Source of the DNA: Micrasema longulum
Taxonomy: Eukaryota; Arthropoda; Insecta; Trichoptera; Brachycentridae
Length of the DNA: 64,000 nucleotides
Direction: 5' to 3'
Assembly: GCA_022494885.1 (NCBI GenBank)
Contig: JAGVSM010002925.1
Location: 1 to 64,000, forward strand
The notes under the pieces were generated by a model. That model was not told the origin of the DNA. It saw only the letters and a program-made list of their open reading frames with translations, and did not search any database. The translations under genes and the position numbers were made by a program. How positions within the stretch are numbered: position 1 is the first letter of the stretch; every line of letters begins with the position of its first letter. Shown one piece after another: positions 33,520 to 43,824 of the stretch.

Positions 33520-34580
33520 TCATAAGAAAGGACGCATCTAACTTTTTTTTCAAAAATGAGTTGAATACATATTGGGAATCAGGAAAAAAATATGCATCTA
33601 CTGGTACTTGAATTATCTTCTTAAAATAACCACAACCCTATTATTTTCACTAATAAATGAGACTTAACTGCAAAAAGTCCCGAGGATTACTAAATATAAA
33701 AGGCTGTTCTGACTTATATATTTATAAAAGACTGATTAAAATACTTGGTTTTTTAGAGGATAGGTAATTGACTTATTTTTACCTACTCGTATTCAATTAA
33801 ATTTACGATGGGCGCATCTGCTGTTAATTTCGAAGTTAATTGATTATTAGGTTTTAATGGTAAATGGCCAGTAACGTCTATTTTATTTAGTTGAGTAGAA
33901 TCTATTGGCATATTAACACTAAGAAAGAAAGACATTTACTTAATTACTAAATAAAAAGGGCGTTTTTAGCCAGAAACGTCTTTTCATTGCAGTATAACAT
34001 ATTTTCTTGTATTTTTTTTTACTAAAAAGAAAATGTTAATTTTTAAATATATAACGTAAAATTTATTAAAATTATTATATATATTCCGTTAGGCCAAACC
34101 ATAATACATGCTATTGCATAATAATATACTTATTTTTTGTAATATTTTCCACACAGCGAATTTTTTAATTTCGGGTTACAAAATACTTATTTTCTCCATT
34201 TTATGTAGAAACGTTTTTCTTTATTATGACGGCATTGTTATATTCCAGTGACTCGACCCTTCCAATTCTTTTTGCAGATTTTCTTACCACAGCAGACTCA
34301 CAATAGCTACCTAATTTAACTCGTGAATTACTAATCGTCATTGCGCCGGCAATATTTGTTAAGTGATAATTTTTAAATTGTTCAGGAGATGAATAAAACA
34401 ATGTATCTTTCGATGATGGATTATTGTTTTACACATTTTTTTTATTGATATAAAAAAGGAAAATTAGGTAATTTTATTTAAAAAAAAATATTTTGTTCAA
34501 ACAAAATTGTGTAATCTTAACGAGAAATTAAAAACACTTTTAAAAAGGAAAGTTCACTTAGTAGATATAAGTGATCAACC
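33520..34580. other. Gene-free stretch with one unassigned minus-strand frame
   Basis: AT-rich. The minus frame 34401-34201 (KNYHLTNIAGAMTISNSRVK, RIGRVESLEYNNAVIIKK) has a protein-like composition but no family I recognise and no ATG start. Confidence 0.3.
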
Positions 34581-35020
34581 GAAGTTCTGGTTTCAACCAA
34601 TAAAACTAATTTGGGCCACGGTCTCGGTTTCGGCTAAATATTGGCTGAAACTTCAGCTCGGTTGAATCCTGCAGTCGAGATGAGTCGAATTATGTTCGGC
34701 TGTACTCGGGCGCATCTTACGGCTGGTCACTTGGCCGCGTGACCTGCGACCTTTAGTTTGTTTCAGAGGATGAGTTTAATAACAATTAACAAATTTTCAC
34801 ATTAATTTATGCCTTTTAATGAACTCTTAAGTTTTAACTATAAAAACAACTCATTTTGGCAATCTTGTTTTGTTTGGTCACTATAGTCCTTAAAATATAG
34901 CTTGATTAGAATGACAGCTGCCAAACTAATGTCAATAGTGATGGGAAATTACTGATCACTGACCATGTACCGATCAAATCGATTTTATCAGTTTTTTCAT
35001 GCAAACATGAAACTCCGTTT

Positions 35021-35199
35021 GATTTGGTAATGTATCCAAAATAAAACAAGTTTATTGGATTATAATTCTACATTATTTTTTATAAAATATACAAAGAGTA
35101 TATTGTTACGCGTTTCGTCTTGTTAGGACATTTTCAAACTAACTCTAATAATGAATTCTACCAATTGTCTGCATACACAATAAATATGAAACTCGGTTT
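35021..35199. mobile_element. Hammerhead-bearing insertion (family F) inside MITE M1
   Basis: The segment is flanked by an 18-base imperfect direct repeat, AAACATGAAACTCCGTTT (35003-35020) and AAATATGAAACTCGGTTT (35182-35199), read as a target-site duplication. Confidence 0.55.
35104..35141 (-). ncRNA. Hammerhead-like motif, family F
   Basis: Minus strand: core TTGAAAA, stem II GTC-CTAACAA-GAC, GAAA, stem III AC-GC-GT, cleavage-site A, and only a 2-bp stem I (GT/AC). It differs from family G by a compensatory change in stem II (GTC/GAC against GCC/GGC). Confidence 0.48.
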
Positions 35200-35731
35200 C
35201 CGAATCTTGATTAAAAACGCCAAGCCTATTATAGTGTGTTTAAGACAATTATTCACCAAAAAATAAGACATTTATACTTTTTTCAAGAACAACATCAAAT
35301 TAATTATTTGTTTATTTGATCAATTTACGCTGATCAATTTGTCCATCTCTAACGTTTTTGCAAAATGATGTAACCTTGTAAGAACGTAGTTAATAGGTTT
35401 ATTTTAGTTTTAAAGCTGATTTTATAGATTAATGTTGATTTGTATGTCGACCATTGTATTAAAAAAATGAATTAACATACCACAGATACAAATGATTTTT
35501 CGTGTGTCAATATAAAACACTTCTAAGACGTTACTACAAAGTTATGTCGTCACTTTTGCTGACAACTGTCACTCTAATCAAGCTATATTTTAAGGACTCT
35601 AATAGATTATTGATTGATTTGGTGTTTATTTTGTAGAACTCCATATTTAAACTTATAATTTTAAGAAATCAAACACTGATTTGAGTCTACTGAACACTTT
35701 ATTTTATTTTTACAAATATAAAAATAAAAAC

Positions 35732-35774
35732 TTCGTGACAATTGTTTCGCCTTATTAGGGCATTTTCAAACGAA
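35732..35774 (-). ncRNA. Hammerhead-like motif G1
   Basis: Minus strand: stem I TTCGT/ACGAA (5 pairs), core TTGAAAA (CUGANGA with C to U and G to A), stem II GCC-CTAATAA-GGC, GAAA, stem III AC-AATT-GT, cleavage-site C. Same strand as SmD2. Confidence 0.6.
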
Positions 35775-35873
35775 TGTGAAGATTATATGGATTGAATGTC
35801 CTTATATAGTTTCTACTTAAGTACCTTGAATTATATAACTATATAAGGACATTCAATCCATATAATCTTCACA

Positions 35874-35916
35874 TTCGTTTGAAAATGCCCTAATAAGGCG
35901 AAACAATTGTCACGAA
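35874..35916 (+). ncRNA. Hammerhead-like motif G2
   Basis: Exact counterpart of G1 on the plus strand, with the predicted cleavage after C 35911. Core deviations are the same in both arms. Confidence 0.6.
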
Positions 35917-35919
35917 GTT

Positions 35920-35925
35920 TTTATT
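35920..35925 (-). promoter_or_regulatory. First AATAAA downstream of SmD2, inside a hairpin element
   Basis: Reading from the SmD2 stop on the minus strand, this is the first AATAAA (no ATTAAA occurs earlier), about 200 bases downstream. It falls in the right arm of the 35651-35994 hairpin element, so the gene may use a transposon-supplied poly(A) signal. Confidence 0.35.
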
Positions 35926-36121
35926 TTTATATTCGTAAAAATAAAAAAAAGTGTCCAGTAGACTCAAATCAGTGTTTGGTTTCTAATATTATAAGACTCT
36001 AATAGACATTGCCGGCACAAAGACGTTATATTGATGATTTCACAATATGTATACGGAAGAAACCAGATAAAATTGAAATTATCAAGTTAAGTGTTTATGT
36101 TATGTCGGATTGATGCGGTGT

Positions 36122-36226
36122 TTACTTGCCAGCAGCTGTAGCAAGGGGATTTCTTAGGACTAAAATTACTGAATCACCTCTCAAGAACATCTTGGATATG
36201 AATCTATCTTTGTTGACAGCTTTTCC
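36122..36226 (-). CDS. SmD2: SmD2 exon 3 (residues 86-119, Sm2 motif)
   Basis: The acceptor is CTGTTTTCAG. The exon then reads [28 protein letters not shown] and ATAAGK before TAA, which is the conserved Sm D2 C-terminus. It lies 1.4 kb from exon 2 and was found from its conserved residues, being too short to stand out as an open frame. Confidence 0.93.
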   Translation of the reverse strand, partial: GKAVNKDRFISKMFLRGDSVILVLRNPLATAAGK

Positions 36227-37955
36227 CTGAAAACAGAAAAATAAGAATAAATTATGATAATTAAGCGTGGAGTGAGACAAGGCTGCATATTATTGGCCTT
36301 ACTTTTTAACTTATACTCAGACAAGATATTTTTTAAATTTATTTTTTATTTTTATTTATTTCTTAAGTTAGCTTATATTAAAACTAATATAAATTATTAT
36401 ATACATTTACATCATCTATATATATTTACATTTCCTTACAGTAACTTATACATTTATTTTTAAATTCTTTCAGACACTTTTCATTCTTCATACATTCAGG
36501 CATCTCATCATACATTTTTAAACCCTCATACATCAAACAATTTTGCGACTCAGCTCTTTTCAATAATGGTAGTCTTATTTTATCCTTTTGTCTAGTAGCA
36601 TATAAGAATGCACTCCCTGATGTCAGGAAAGGAATAAGAATTAACGGCGAAATTATCACTAACATCAGATATGCTGACGATACCGTTATCCTAACTGACA
36701 ACGCACATGTTCTGCAGGGACTTCTTAGTAAAATTGAAGAAACTGGTAGAGTAATGGGCTTGAACATAAATGAGGCCAAAACAAAGATGATGGTGTTTAG
36801 CCGAAACCCTCACAATAATGCTGTATTGAGAATAAATGGTCAAACAATCGAGAGAGTGACTAACTTTAAATACTTCGGCAGTCAATCATTTCTGATTTGG
36901 ATCCAGATAGGGAAATTAGATGCAGAATAGAGATAGCACGATCAGCATTCAATGGCATGAAATCATTCTTCTGCAGTGATAGTTTTAATTTAAAACTGAG
37001 CCAGAGGATGGTCAAGTGCTATGTGTGGTCAGTAATGCTCTACGGGGTTGAAACATGGACTCTCAAGGTGAACTCCATGAACCGATTAGAGGCTTTTGAA
37101 ATGTGGCTTCACCGGAGAATGCTGAGAATTCTGTGGATAGATTTAGTGACCAACGTGGAGGTGCTGAGACGAGCCGGTGCCGAAAAAGAACTACTGTCCT
37201 CAATGAAACAGAAAACTCGCATATCTGGGCCATATCATGCGTGGAAGCAAATATGCGCTTCTACAGCTGATCATGATGGGAAAGATCGAGGGAAAGCGTG
37301 GAGTTGGAAGGCGACAGATGTCCTGGCTGAGAAACATCCGCGACTGGATGGTGGACGGGAGTGCGCGGGGTTGAGGCGCTGTTCCAGTTGGCGCAGGACC
37401 GGAATGCCTACTCTAGAGTGATCGCCAACGTCGGGGAGACCTGATATGGCACGGAAAGAAGAATAATAATAATTTGATAAAGCCTTTACGATACTTTTTT
37501 TATTAGTACCGGCAACCTAACCTAAAAAATCGGGGTTTCTTAATTGCATTCGCGAATAAAAACAGTCATGTTATAATGTCATAGTGATCGGTTACATATA
37601 AAATAGCGTCCAAATTCTAACCTTTTTTCCCTTCCCGGTGCGAGGCATTTCTGTCCACATTTCCTTTACGTTTTCCAAAACCATATTACAATGGCGGTCG
37701 AACGCTCTAACGCGACCCAGTAGCTTCTTGTTATTTCTGCAATTGATCAGAACTTGTGTGTTGTTTTTCACCGATTGAGTAAGAACCGACAGTGGACCGG
37801 TGCTAAATTCTTCTTCTTCAATTTTTGCAAGCTCCTCCAGGCTAAGTTCTGAACGGGGTTTGGCGGCAGAAGTCCTGAAACGAGCAAAATACTTAGTTGC
37901 AAGAGGACAACAAAAAGAATTCGTCAAATAAAGCATGAAATCAATATACTAACAT
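36122..37955 (-). CDS. SmD2: Small nuclear ribonucleoprotein Sm D2, split gene
   Basis: Sm D2 is one of seven Sm proteins forming the ring around the U-rich site of spliceosomal snRNAs; it pairs with Sm D1 and acts in cytoplasmic snRNP assembly and nuclear splicing. Coding parts on the minus strand are 37955-37954 (AT of the start codon, inferred), 37874-37622 and 36226-36122. They join to 119 residues, the family's usual size. The Sm1 region (about residues 38-72, with [20 protein letters not shown]) and Sm2 region ([15 protein letters not shown], residues 99-113) are near-identical to animal Sm D2. The C-terminus is ATAAGK. Intron 2 (37621-36227) is 1.4 kb and filled with nested LINEs. Identity is certain; only the first exon is uncertain. 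Confidence 0.93.
36250..37470 (+). mobile_element. LINE reverse transcriptase in SmD2 intron 2
   Basis: Reads [19 protein letters not shown], then after an insertion [20 protein letters not shown] (YADD kept), [45 protein letters not shown], and after a frameshift [20 protein letters not shown] and stop. It lies antisense to SmD2. The 5' end is truncated just inside the intron, 24 bases from the exon 3 acceptor. Confidence 0.85.
36327..36605 (-). mobile_element. Second LINE 3' end nested in the SmD2-intron LINE
   Basis: Minus strand: [47 protein letters not shown] and stop, a Jockey-like C-terminus, followed by an A-rich tail. It interrupts the host LINE between its motif B and the GIRING segment. 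Confidence 0.7.
37622..37874 (-). CDS. SmD2: SmD2 exon 2 (residues 1/2-85, Sm1 motif)
   Basis: Acceptor TCGTTTCAG precedes a single G and then ACT TCT GCC, so the exon begins with the last base of a codon. It ends AAA AAG before donor GTTAGA. It encodes the acidic N-terminus and the full Sm1 motif. An in-frame ATG at 37936 could extend the reading frame upstream, but those residues overlap a branch and pyrimidine region and are not in the family. Confidence 0.93.
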
Positions 37956-37990
37956 AGTTTTTTTTATTCAGAAAGTTGAAAACCCTAATT
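37954..37990 (-). CDS. SmD2: Predicted SmD2 first exon ending in AT of a split start codon
   Basis: On the minus strand CTAT is followed by GTTAGT, a good donor, 79 bases before the exon 2 acceptor. Splicing joins AT to G and makes ATG ACT TCT GCC, giving [11 protein letters not shown], a normal N-terminus for the family. The upstream limit (5' UTR) is arbitrary. The alternative is a more distant first exon. Confidence 0.42.
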
Positions 37991-39960
37991 TTTAACAAAC
38001 GCCGACAATACGTTTCAAAGCACGCTGAAAACGAGAAGCGACAAGTCTGTTTTTAGTTTTTGTGACAGTTAGTTTGTCTACGCTCTTATTGTCTATCCAC
38101 TTCTTTATACAAAGATGGTGGAATCTTATCTTTTTTCGGGGTATGTTGTTAAGAACTTAATGTTTGATTTTACCTGTGCTAATTTTTACATGTGACAATA
38201 TTTACAAATTATAATAAAATAACAAATGTGCGTATCTAGAAACAACGAAGCGTAAAAAGAAAAATACTATTATTTTTGTACGCAAATAAGAGTTAAACAC
38301 AAAAATAATGCATACATACAAGAATAACAAAAAAGAGCTGGTTTTAAAAAATACTGTTTGTTTTAATATTATTTAAAAGTAGATTATGGGTTTAATATGC
38401 TAAAATAATTATTAAATAATTAAGAAGTCTTTTTTTGTAGATAATTTGGTGCAGTTAAATTTAAATTAATTGAAATCAATTTTTTTTTGCAAATGTGATA
38501 AGAATTTTTTAAGACATAAATTTGTTTCAGTTCATATTGTTATTCCTTTCTGTTTGTGTTGTTATTATGTTTATTGTGTTTTTACTTATCGATGTTTAAG
38601 CTATATGGGAATTTAAAAATAAGGTTAAAAAATCCCTAACATAGAAAGTTCTGTCATTGTGACAGTAAGAATTAAGAACGTAGATAATAAAATGGTATGC
38701 AATTGTACAAGTTTACAGATTTAATATAATTGAAAATAAGTTAGCCAGTTTTTTTTCATTAAGCATATAGGTAAGATACTAACGATAACGCCTAAATATA
38801 TGCTTTTCTAATTTAGGAAGTGTAAATGATTATTTTCACATTAGATAGGATGCACAATGCGCATACATACATTGTAAGAAAAACTGATAAGAAGAACCAT
38901 AAGAGATTTTTGAATTTATAAAAAAATACGAAAGTCAATTTGAACGTGGTATAAGATTTACTAATATATTTAAATTCGTTTTTGTATCAATAAAATATCT
39001 TCCATGAGTCGAAATACAAAGAGTTTAAATTATGTTATTGTTATTAATTTATGATAATAAATTTAAACAATTTATTTCAGTTTCAAGCTGATTAAAATAA
39101 GCAAACAATTGAATCAGTACCTAAGTAGGTTTATTTTAGAGGCGTGGTAGGCGATTATACAATAAATATCATGTAACTTCTGTTTGTGGTAGATGTAGAA
39201 ATTTGACAATATTGAATTCAGTAAATTTCATGAATTGGCAACCAATGCTTGTCATAAAAAAACGTTATAAGCAGATTACTATTGAATTTTTATTGTGTTT
39301 CTCTCTAGTTATTTAATATGGATATTTATCAATGTTGTTTGGTGTTTCTTTTTTACATACATTTTGTTAAATAACCTACTATTTTTAACAAGTGAGAACA
39401 TATTTTGTTAATTTGATGCCATTTGTTGAAGGGTTTTTTGGCACTCATGGTGTCATTATGTTTTTTTCTGTGAGGATGCATTCGCAACGTTAACGTCAGA
39501 ACGAGGAAGTTTAGTGCTACGGTAAATTGCATATAAAAAATATTTTCTTACACGCGGTAAAAAAGAAAGCATTTAATTGTGCGGTGAAGTTTCGTAAAAT
39601 GTATAAAAAATAAAAATGAACCGAAGCAACACATCAAATCGTAGTTTGTTCACGCCAGGGCAAAATTGAGTTTTTTACCGATTTTTTAAAATTGATTGAT
39701 GAAGGTCTATCTAATTACATGCGTAACAAAATTGAATACGTTTCAAGTTTAAACAAATTCTAGAAACGAAAAAAAAGATTTGAGCAGCTATTTAATAAAA
39801 AAAACTAGTATCAGTGAAATTGAGAAAACTATTTTTATGTAAATGTAAACTTAAAAAAACAGGCAAGCCTGATCAGATGTCAAAATTAAATTGTAGCCAA
39901 CATTAACATGTGACGACCCTACCCGAAAATATTGTTTGTCTATGGCGAAAAAGAGAATTC
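37991..39960. other. Gene-free region upstream of SmD2
   Basis: No recognised ORF, tRNA or repeat family. The first 150 bases (GC-richer, CGCCGACAATACG, GAAAACGAGAAGCG) are the likely SmD2 promoter and 5' UTR side. Confidence 0.4.
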
Positions 39961-39962
39961 AT

Positions 39963-40213
39963 GGGCCCCGATTACAATGGGAAGTTTACATTTTTTTTCA
40001 ATTTTATATACAAAGTAAAATTAAGTTTTCTGAATGAAAAGCAGAACATGCATACATTTTTTCTTTTAAGCATGTTCAATTTTAGGTTACCGATGAAGAT
40101 ACTTTAAATGTCTAGGCAAATATATTTATTTTCGTACACAAATATCGTTTTTTCCTTATAGATAGTCGAAGATAACTCTGTTAACTTTCCCTTCCCCTTT
40201 ATAATCGGGGCCC
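39963..40213. mobile_element. MITE with GGGCCCCGATTA termini, copy 2
   Basis: The left end GGGCCCCGATTACAATGGGA and the right end (inverted GGGCCCCGATTAT) enclose sequence close to 4112-4344. Confidence 0.7.
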
Positions 40214-40356
40214 CGAAAGCATTACTATTTTTAAAATGCAAATATCTACCTACAGGATTTAAATAAGAATAGACAGTTGAAGGGATTCTGGTGAGTTGAT
40301 ATTTTATGTGGAATACTCAATACTCACCAGAATAACAGTTGAAATAAAAGTACCTA

Positions 40357-40910
40357 TAGTCCTTAAAATATAGCTTGATTAGAATGACAGTTGTCAGAAA
40401 AAGTGAGGACATAACTTTGTAGTAACGTCTAAGAAGTGATTTATATTGACACACGAAAAATTATTCGTATCTGGCATGTTAATTTATTTTTTCAATACAA
40501 TGCGTGACATACAAATCAACAAAATGACATAAAATCAGCTTTAAAACTAAAAAAAAAACTAAAATAATCCTAATTATTAACGACGTTCTGACAAGGTTAC
40601 GTCATTTTGCAAAAATGTTAGAGATGAGACAAATTGATCAACATAAGTCAATCGAATAAAAAATAATTGATTTGTTGTTATTCATGAAAAAAAGTATAAA
40701 TGTTTATTTTTTAGTAAATAATTGTCTTAAACACACTATAATAGGTTTTTTTTGCGTTTTTCAATCAATTTTCGGAAACAGTGTCATGTTTGCATGAAAA
40801 AACTGATAAAATCAATTTGATCGGTGCATGATCAGTGATCAATAATTTCCCATCACTAGTGACATTAGTTTGACAGCTGTCATTTTAATCAAGCTATATT
40901 TTAAGGACTA
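40357..40910. mobile_element. Mariner-like MITE M1, intact copy
   Basis: The terminal inverted repeats are about 40 bases, beginning TAGTCCTTAAAATATAGCTT and GATTA.AATGACAG, with TA duplicated at 40355-40356 and 40911-40912. 554 bases, no transposase. Confidence 0.82.
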
Positions 40911-40939
40911 TAATGAATATATTAAATATTTGTATTTGC

Positions 40940-40995
40940 AAATATGGTTATATAACAATTTACCGACTTTTCTACGTCTACCACTATGCACTGCG
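40940..40995 (+). repeat. Family A arm fragment
   Basis: TTACCGACTTTTCTACGTCT followed by ACCACTATGCACTGCGTG-like sequence; the ribozyme core itself is missing. Confidence 0.4.
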
Positions 40996-41494
40996 TGTAA
41001 GGGTTGCTTATTTAAATGCATGTTGTGTTGGTTTTATATTTTTGTGCAACAACCATGGGGAATATTTTAAATGGCTTAAATTTCTCTATTCAGTAAATTA
41101 ATACGAATTGTTGCGAATGCCTGATTTAAAAGAACAATGTATTCGAAGGCCGTATAAATAAATGTATGTCTGACAGCTTTGTTTGTCAGACGTTTGACAT
41201 TTAAGCCAGAGTAAAATGGAACCCATTGTCACATTGTTCCTACAACATTACCGCGTTGCGTCGGTACAAATATGGATTCAGAAAATGCAGGTTTTTATTC
41301 TCGACTTTACTCACTTAATATGTACGATAGTGATGGAAATTAGCGATATTTTTTGTTTATTTTTAATTCATTTCATTAGCATGCGAAGCGCTTAGTATGT
41401 GAATGGTAAATGCTGATATTTAGTTTCGCATTTGAGCTAACTGATAATATTTCATCATCACAATGATATTATATAATAATGTGAAGATTAACAA

Positions 41495-41868
41495 TTTATT
41501 AAGGAAATCAAACAGTCTTTATATAAAAAAAGGTACAAAAAAACAATTAAAAAAAGTAAGACCAATTACAGATTTCACACTAATTTATTATGAATGCAGG
41601 AGCAGAGGGGAAAAAATTGAATACTAAAAAAGTAAAAATATGAATATTTAATAAAAAATGCATAAAAGGGAGAAAACATTGTATAGCTCCAACTCTACTT
41701 TCCTCCCTCTCTCTGCTTCCATGAACATTTAAATTTCTTTGTAAAAATTCACAACCAACAATAATTTATTAGATGCAGGTAGTAGATGTACATATGAATA
41801 AGTATAAATTAAGAGTTGAAATCAAAAGTTAAAATTAAAATTAGAAGTTTAAATTAAAATCATCCTCT
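41495..41868 (-). mobile_element. LINE family J2 3' tail
   Basis: ATTTATTAAGGAAATCAAAC, AATTACAGATTTCACACTAA, ATTGTATAGCTCCAACTCTA and GAAGTTAAAATTAAA-type runs match the reversed tail of the LINE at 54020-54698 and the copy at 55036-55975. Confidence 0.65.
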
Positions 41869-42030
41869 TAACCCATTTACCCACAACCAGTGGTGCATAG
41901 ATCACTGCACTGGTATCTACACCAAATACAGCGTATTTAGATCGTCTGATGTATAGAGGTAAAGTGATCAGTCTAACGATTCGGGTGCCAGTCTACAAAC
42001 AGTGAAATATTGCATTGAAAGCCTATCGAC
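41868..42030 (-). mobile_element. SINE1 body fragment
   Basis: Contains GTGGTGCATAGATCACTGCA, AAAGTGATCAGTCTAACGAT and CAGTGAAATATTGCA. No tRNA-like head was seen. Confidence 0.55.
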
Positions 42031-42214
42031 TTACCCAAATCCATTATAGAGGTCTTTTGGCCTCTTTTCAGATGTGCACATTAAAAAAACTGTTATGATT
42101 TATTATTTTTGACCGCATTCATGCATCAGCCACTGATTCACCGGACATGGCCAGGCCAAGTTGGCCCTTGCGACTTTTCCTATTCCCCAAGAATTATTAT
42201 TCCCAAATAATAAA

Positions 42215-42466
42215 TCGGTAGTCAGATGGCAAAAGGGACCATCTGCATTTTTTTCTGTTTTTTTGTTTTCAAAAGTTTTAACCAATATTTCAGTAAATAC
42301 ACGTAGAAAAAAAAAAACACCATACTTTAGAATAATAATTTGATATTGAAAAGCAACACTAAAATATTTTGGTTTGAGGATTGAAGTCTTGATATTGAGT
42401 CGTATTTCAGCTCTCGTGAACATTTTTGAAAATTACAGATGGTCCCTTCTGCCATCTGACTACCGA
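42215..42466. mobile_element. Inverted-repeat element (TCGGTAGTCAGATGGC)
   Basis: Arms 42215-42245 and 42436-42466 are 31-base inverted copies (TCGGTAGTCAGATGGC, AAAGGGACCATCTG) with one or two differences. 252 bases; no ORF. Confidence 0.7.
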
Positions 42467-42599
42467 AATATTCCCTATGAAACTACGACGTTTTACGACC
42501 ATAGAGTAGTCGAAGATTGAATCGCTAACAGAGCTGAAGTCCTCATAGAAAAGTGAGATTCAGAAATGTTTCTAGGATTGGGAAAAACGTTGACATAAG

Positions 42600-43065
42600 T
42601 GTATTATGTCATACTACTGTAGCATCATATTATTTTTATCAAACTTAGAAAATTCAAATAAACGAACCATATTACAAAACAAAGCTTTAAGAATCATTTT
42701 GAAAAAAAAACCGATACACAAGTGTAAATTTGATGTTAAATGAATTTAAAGTACAAACATATAAACAAATAATATTTTACAGTACGATGATGTTTATTAA
42801 TAATATTATTAATTTAAAAAAAAACACAGAATTTTGTAAAAAAAATATCAGTACCAACATGAACATAATCACAATACAAGAGAAAATGTAAAAATCAGAC
42901 TCCCACTTAGAAAAAAGGCAGTCACAAAATTCAATTTTATTTAAGGCTGTTAAAAAATTATAAAATGGGAAAAAAAATTAAGAAGAGAAAAAAACGAAAT
43001 TCAAACAGAAGTTTAAAAATATGTGTTAAATAACTTGCAAATGAAATATATGTACATTGCAGGGG
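42600..43065 (+). mobile_element. LINE 3' fragment, family R4
   Basis: The broken frame includes FKVQTYKQI, MFINNIINLKKNTEFCKKN and SKNGKK-like runs, in the style of Jockey-like C-termini. It shares ACACAGAATTTTG, AAAATTCAATTTTAT and TGTACATT with 43960-44310. Confidence 0.5.
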
Positions 43066-43079
43066 CGAACCATTATATT

Positions 43080-43800
43080 TGACTAACCATAATAATGTTT
43101 TATTGTAACTTTATTTACAGAAAAGTAGATAAGTAATTAATATTTATTTTAAATCATTTCCACCGTTTGTATTTTTATCCTAATATAAATATAAATTTTA
43201 ATAAAGCGCGCTTAGCGCCTGCGGTGAGCCAAAAAACTAGCTGATTATTCCAGCTTATTTTTCATACAAATAAGTATACTATATTTTGAATGTATTAACC
43301 CTAGTGCGGGGTTTTTCTCCTCAATTAAACTTGCAGATAACACAAATAATTTGAAGATTCTTTATTTGGAAAACAGTATTTCAAACATGTTTTCTCAAGG
43401 ACTATTTTTCTTTGAGATAGTACTTTTGACATAAGACCATAATTACTTTCATGCGTCATATTGCAGGACGTATAGCGCCCCACGCGGCCATTTTTAGCAC
43501 TATTAATTACAAGAACAATGCGGCCAGTTGAAATTTCAATTGGATACTTAATATCAACTGAATTCATAGTAGTATTTATTTTTAATGTTATATATATTAA
43601 AATAATGGACAATATATCTATGTAATATAATATATCACGAAGTTACATCGTTTGAGTTTATTTCATGGATAAGAATTGTTGTATCACACAGAACCACAGA
43701 AAAAGATCAATTTATAGTATATATTACTAACATTATATTATGTACCTCCTATGTAGGTACAAACATATGATATTTTTTTATAGCTTACCTGTAAATAAAA
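43080..43800. other. Gene-free stretch
   Basis: A 95-codon minus-strand frame (43612-43325) has no family resemblance. Otherwise AT-rich sequence. Confidence 0.35.
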
Positions 43801-43824
43801 TCGCCATTCGCACTGGTATATTGT

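Larger units (their letters stand above)
34882..35603. mobile_element. Mariner-like MITE M1, interrupted copy
   Basis: Termini TAGTCCTTAAAATATAGCTT and the inverse (AAGCTATATTTTAAGGACT) with TA at the left end; internal blocks TGATCACTGA, ATGCAAACATGA, AGACAATTATT are shared with 40357-40910. About 160 bases at 35021-35181 are an insertion carrying a hammerhead-like motif. Confidence 0.72.
35651..35994. mobile_element. Long hairpin element with two hammerhead-like arms (family G)
   Basis: Arms 35651-35811 and 35837-35994 are near-identical inverted copies of about 160 bases around a 25-base spacer. Each arm carries one complete hammerhead-like fold. No ORF. It lies about 130 bases downstream of the SmD2 stop codon. 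Confidence 0.85.

Noticed and set aside
37592..37936. SmD2 as a 114-codon single-exon protein starting MLYLTNSF
   Set aside because: The first 22 codons lie in an intron with a clear acceptor, the last ones past a GTTAGA donor, and the conserved Sm2 half is in a separate exon at 36226-36122.
43325..43612. 95-codon minus-strand frame
   Set aside because: No ATG context, domain or family resemblance; AT-rich chance frame more likely.
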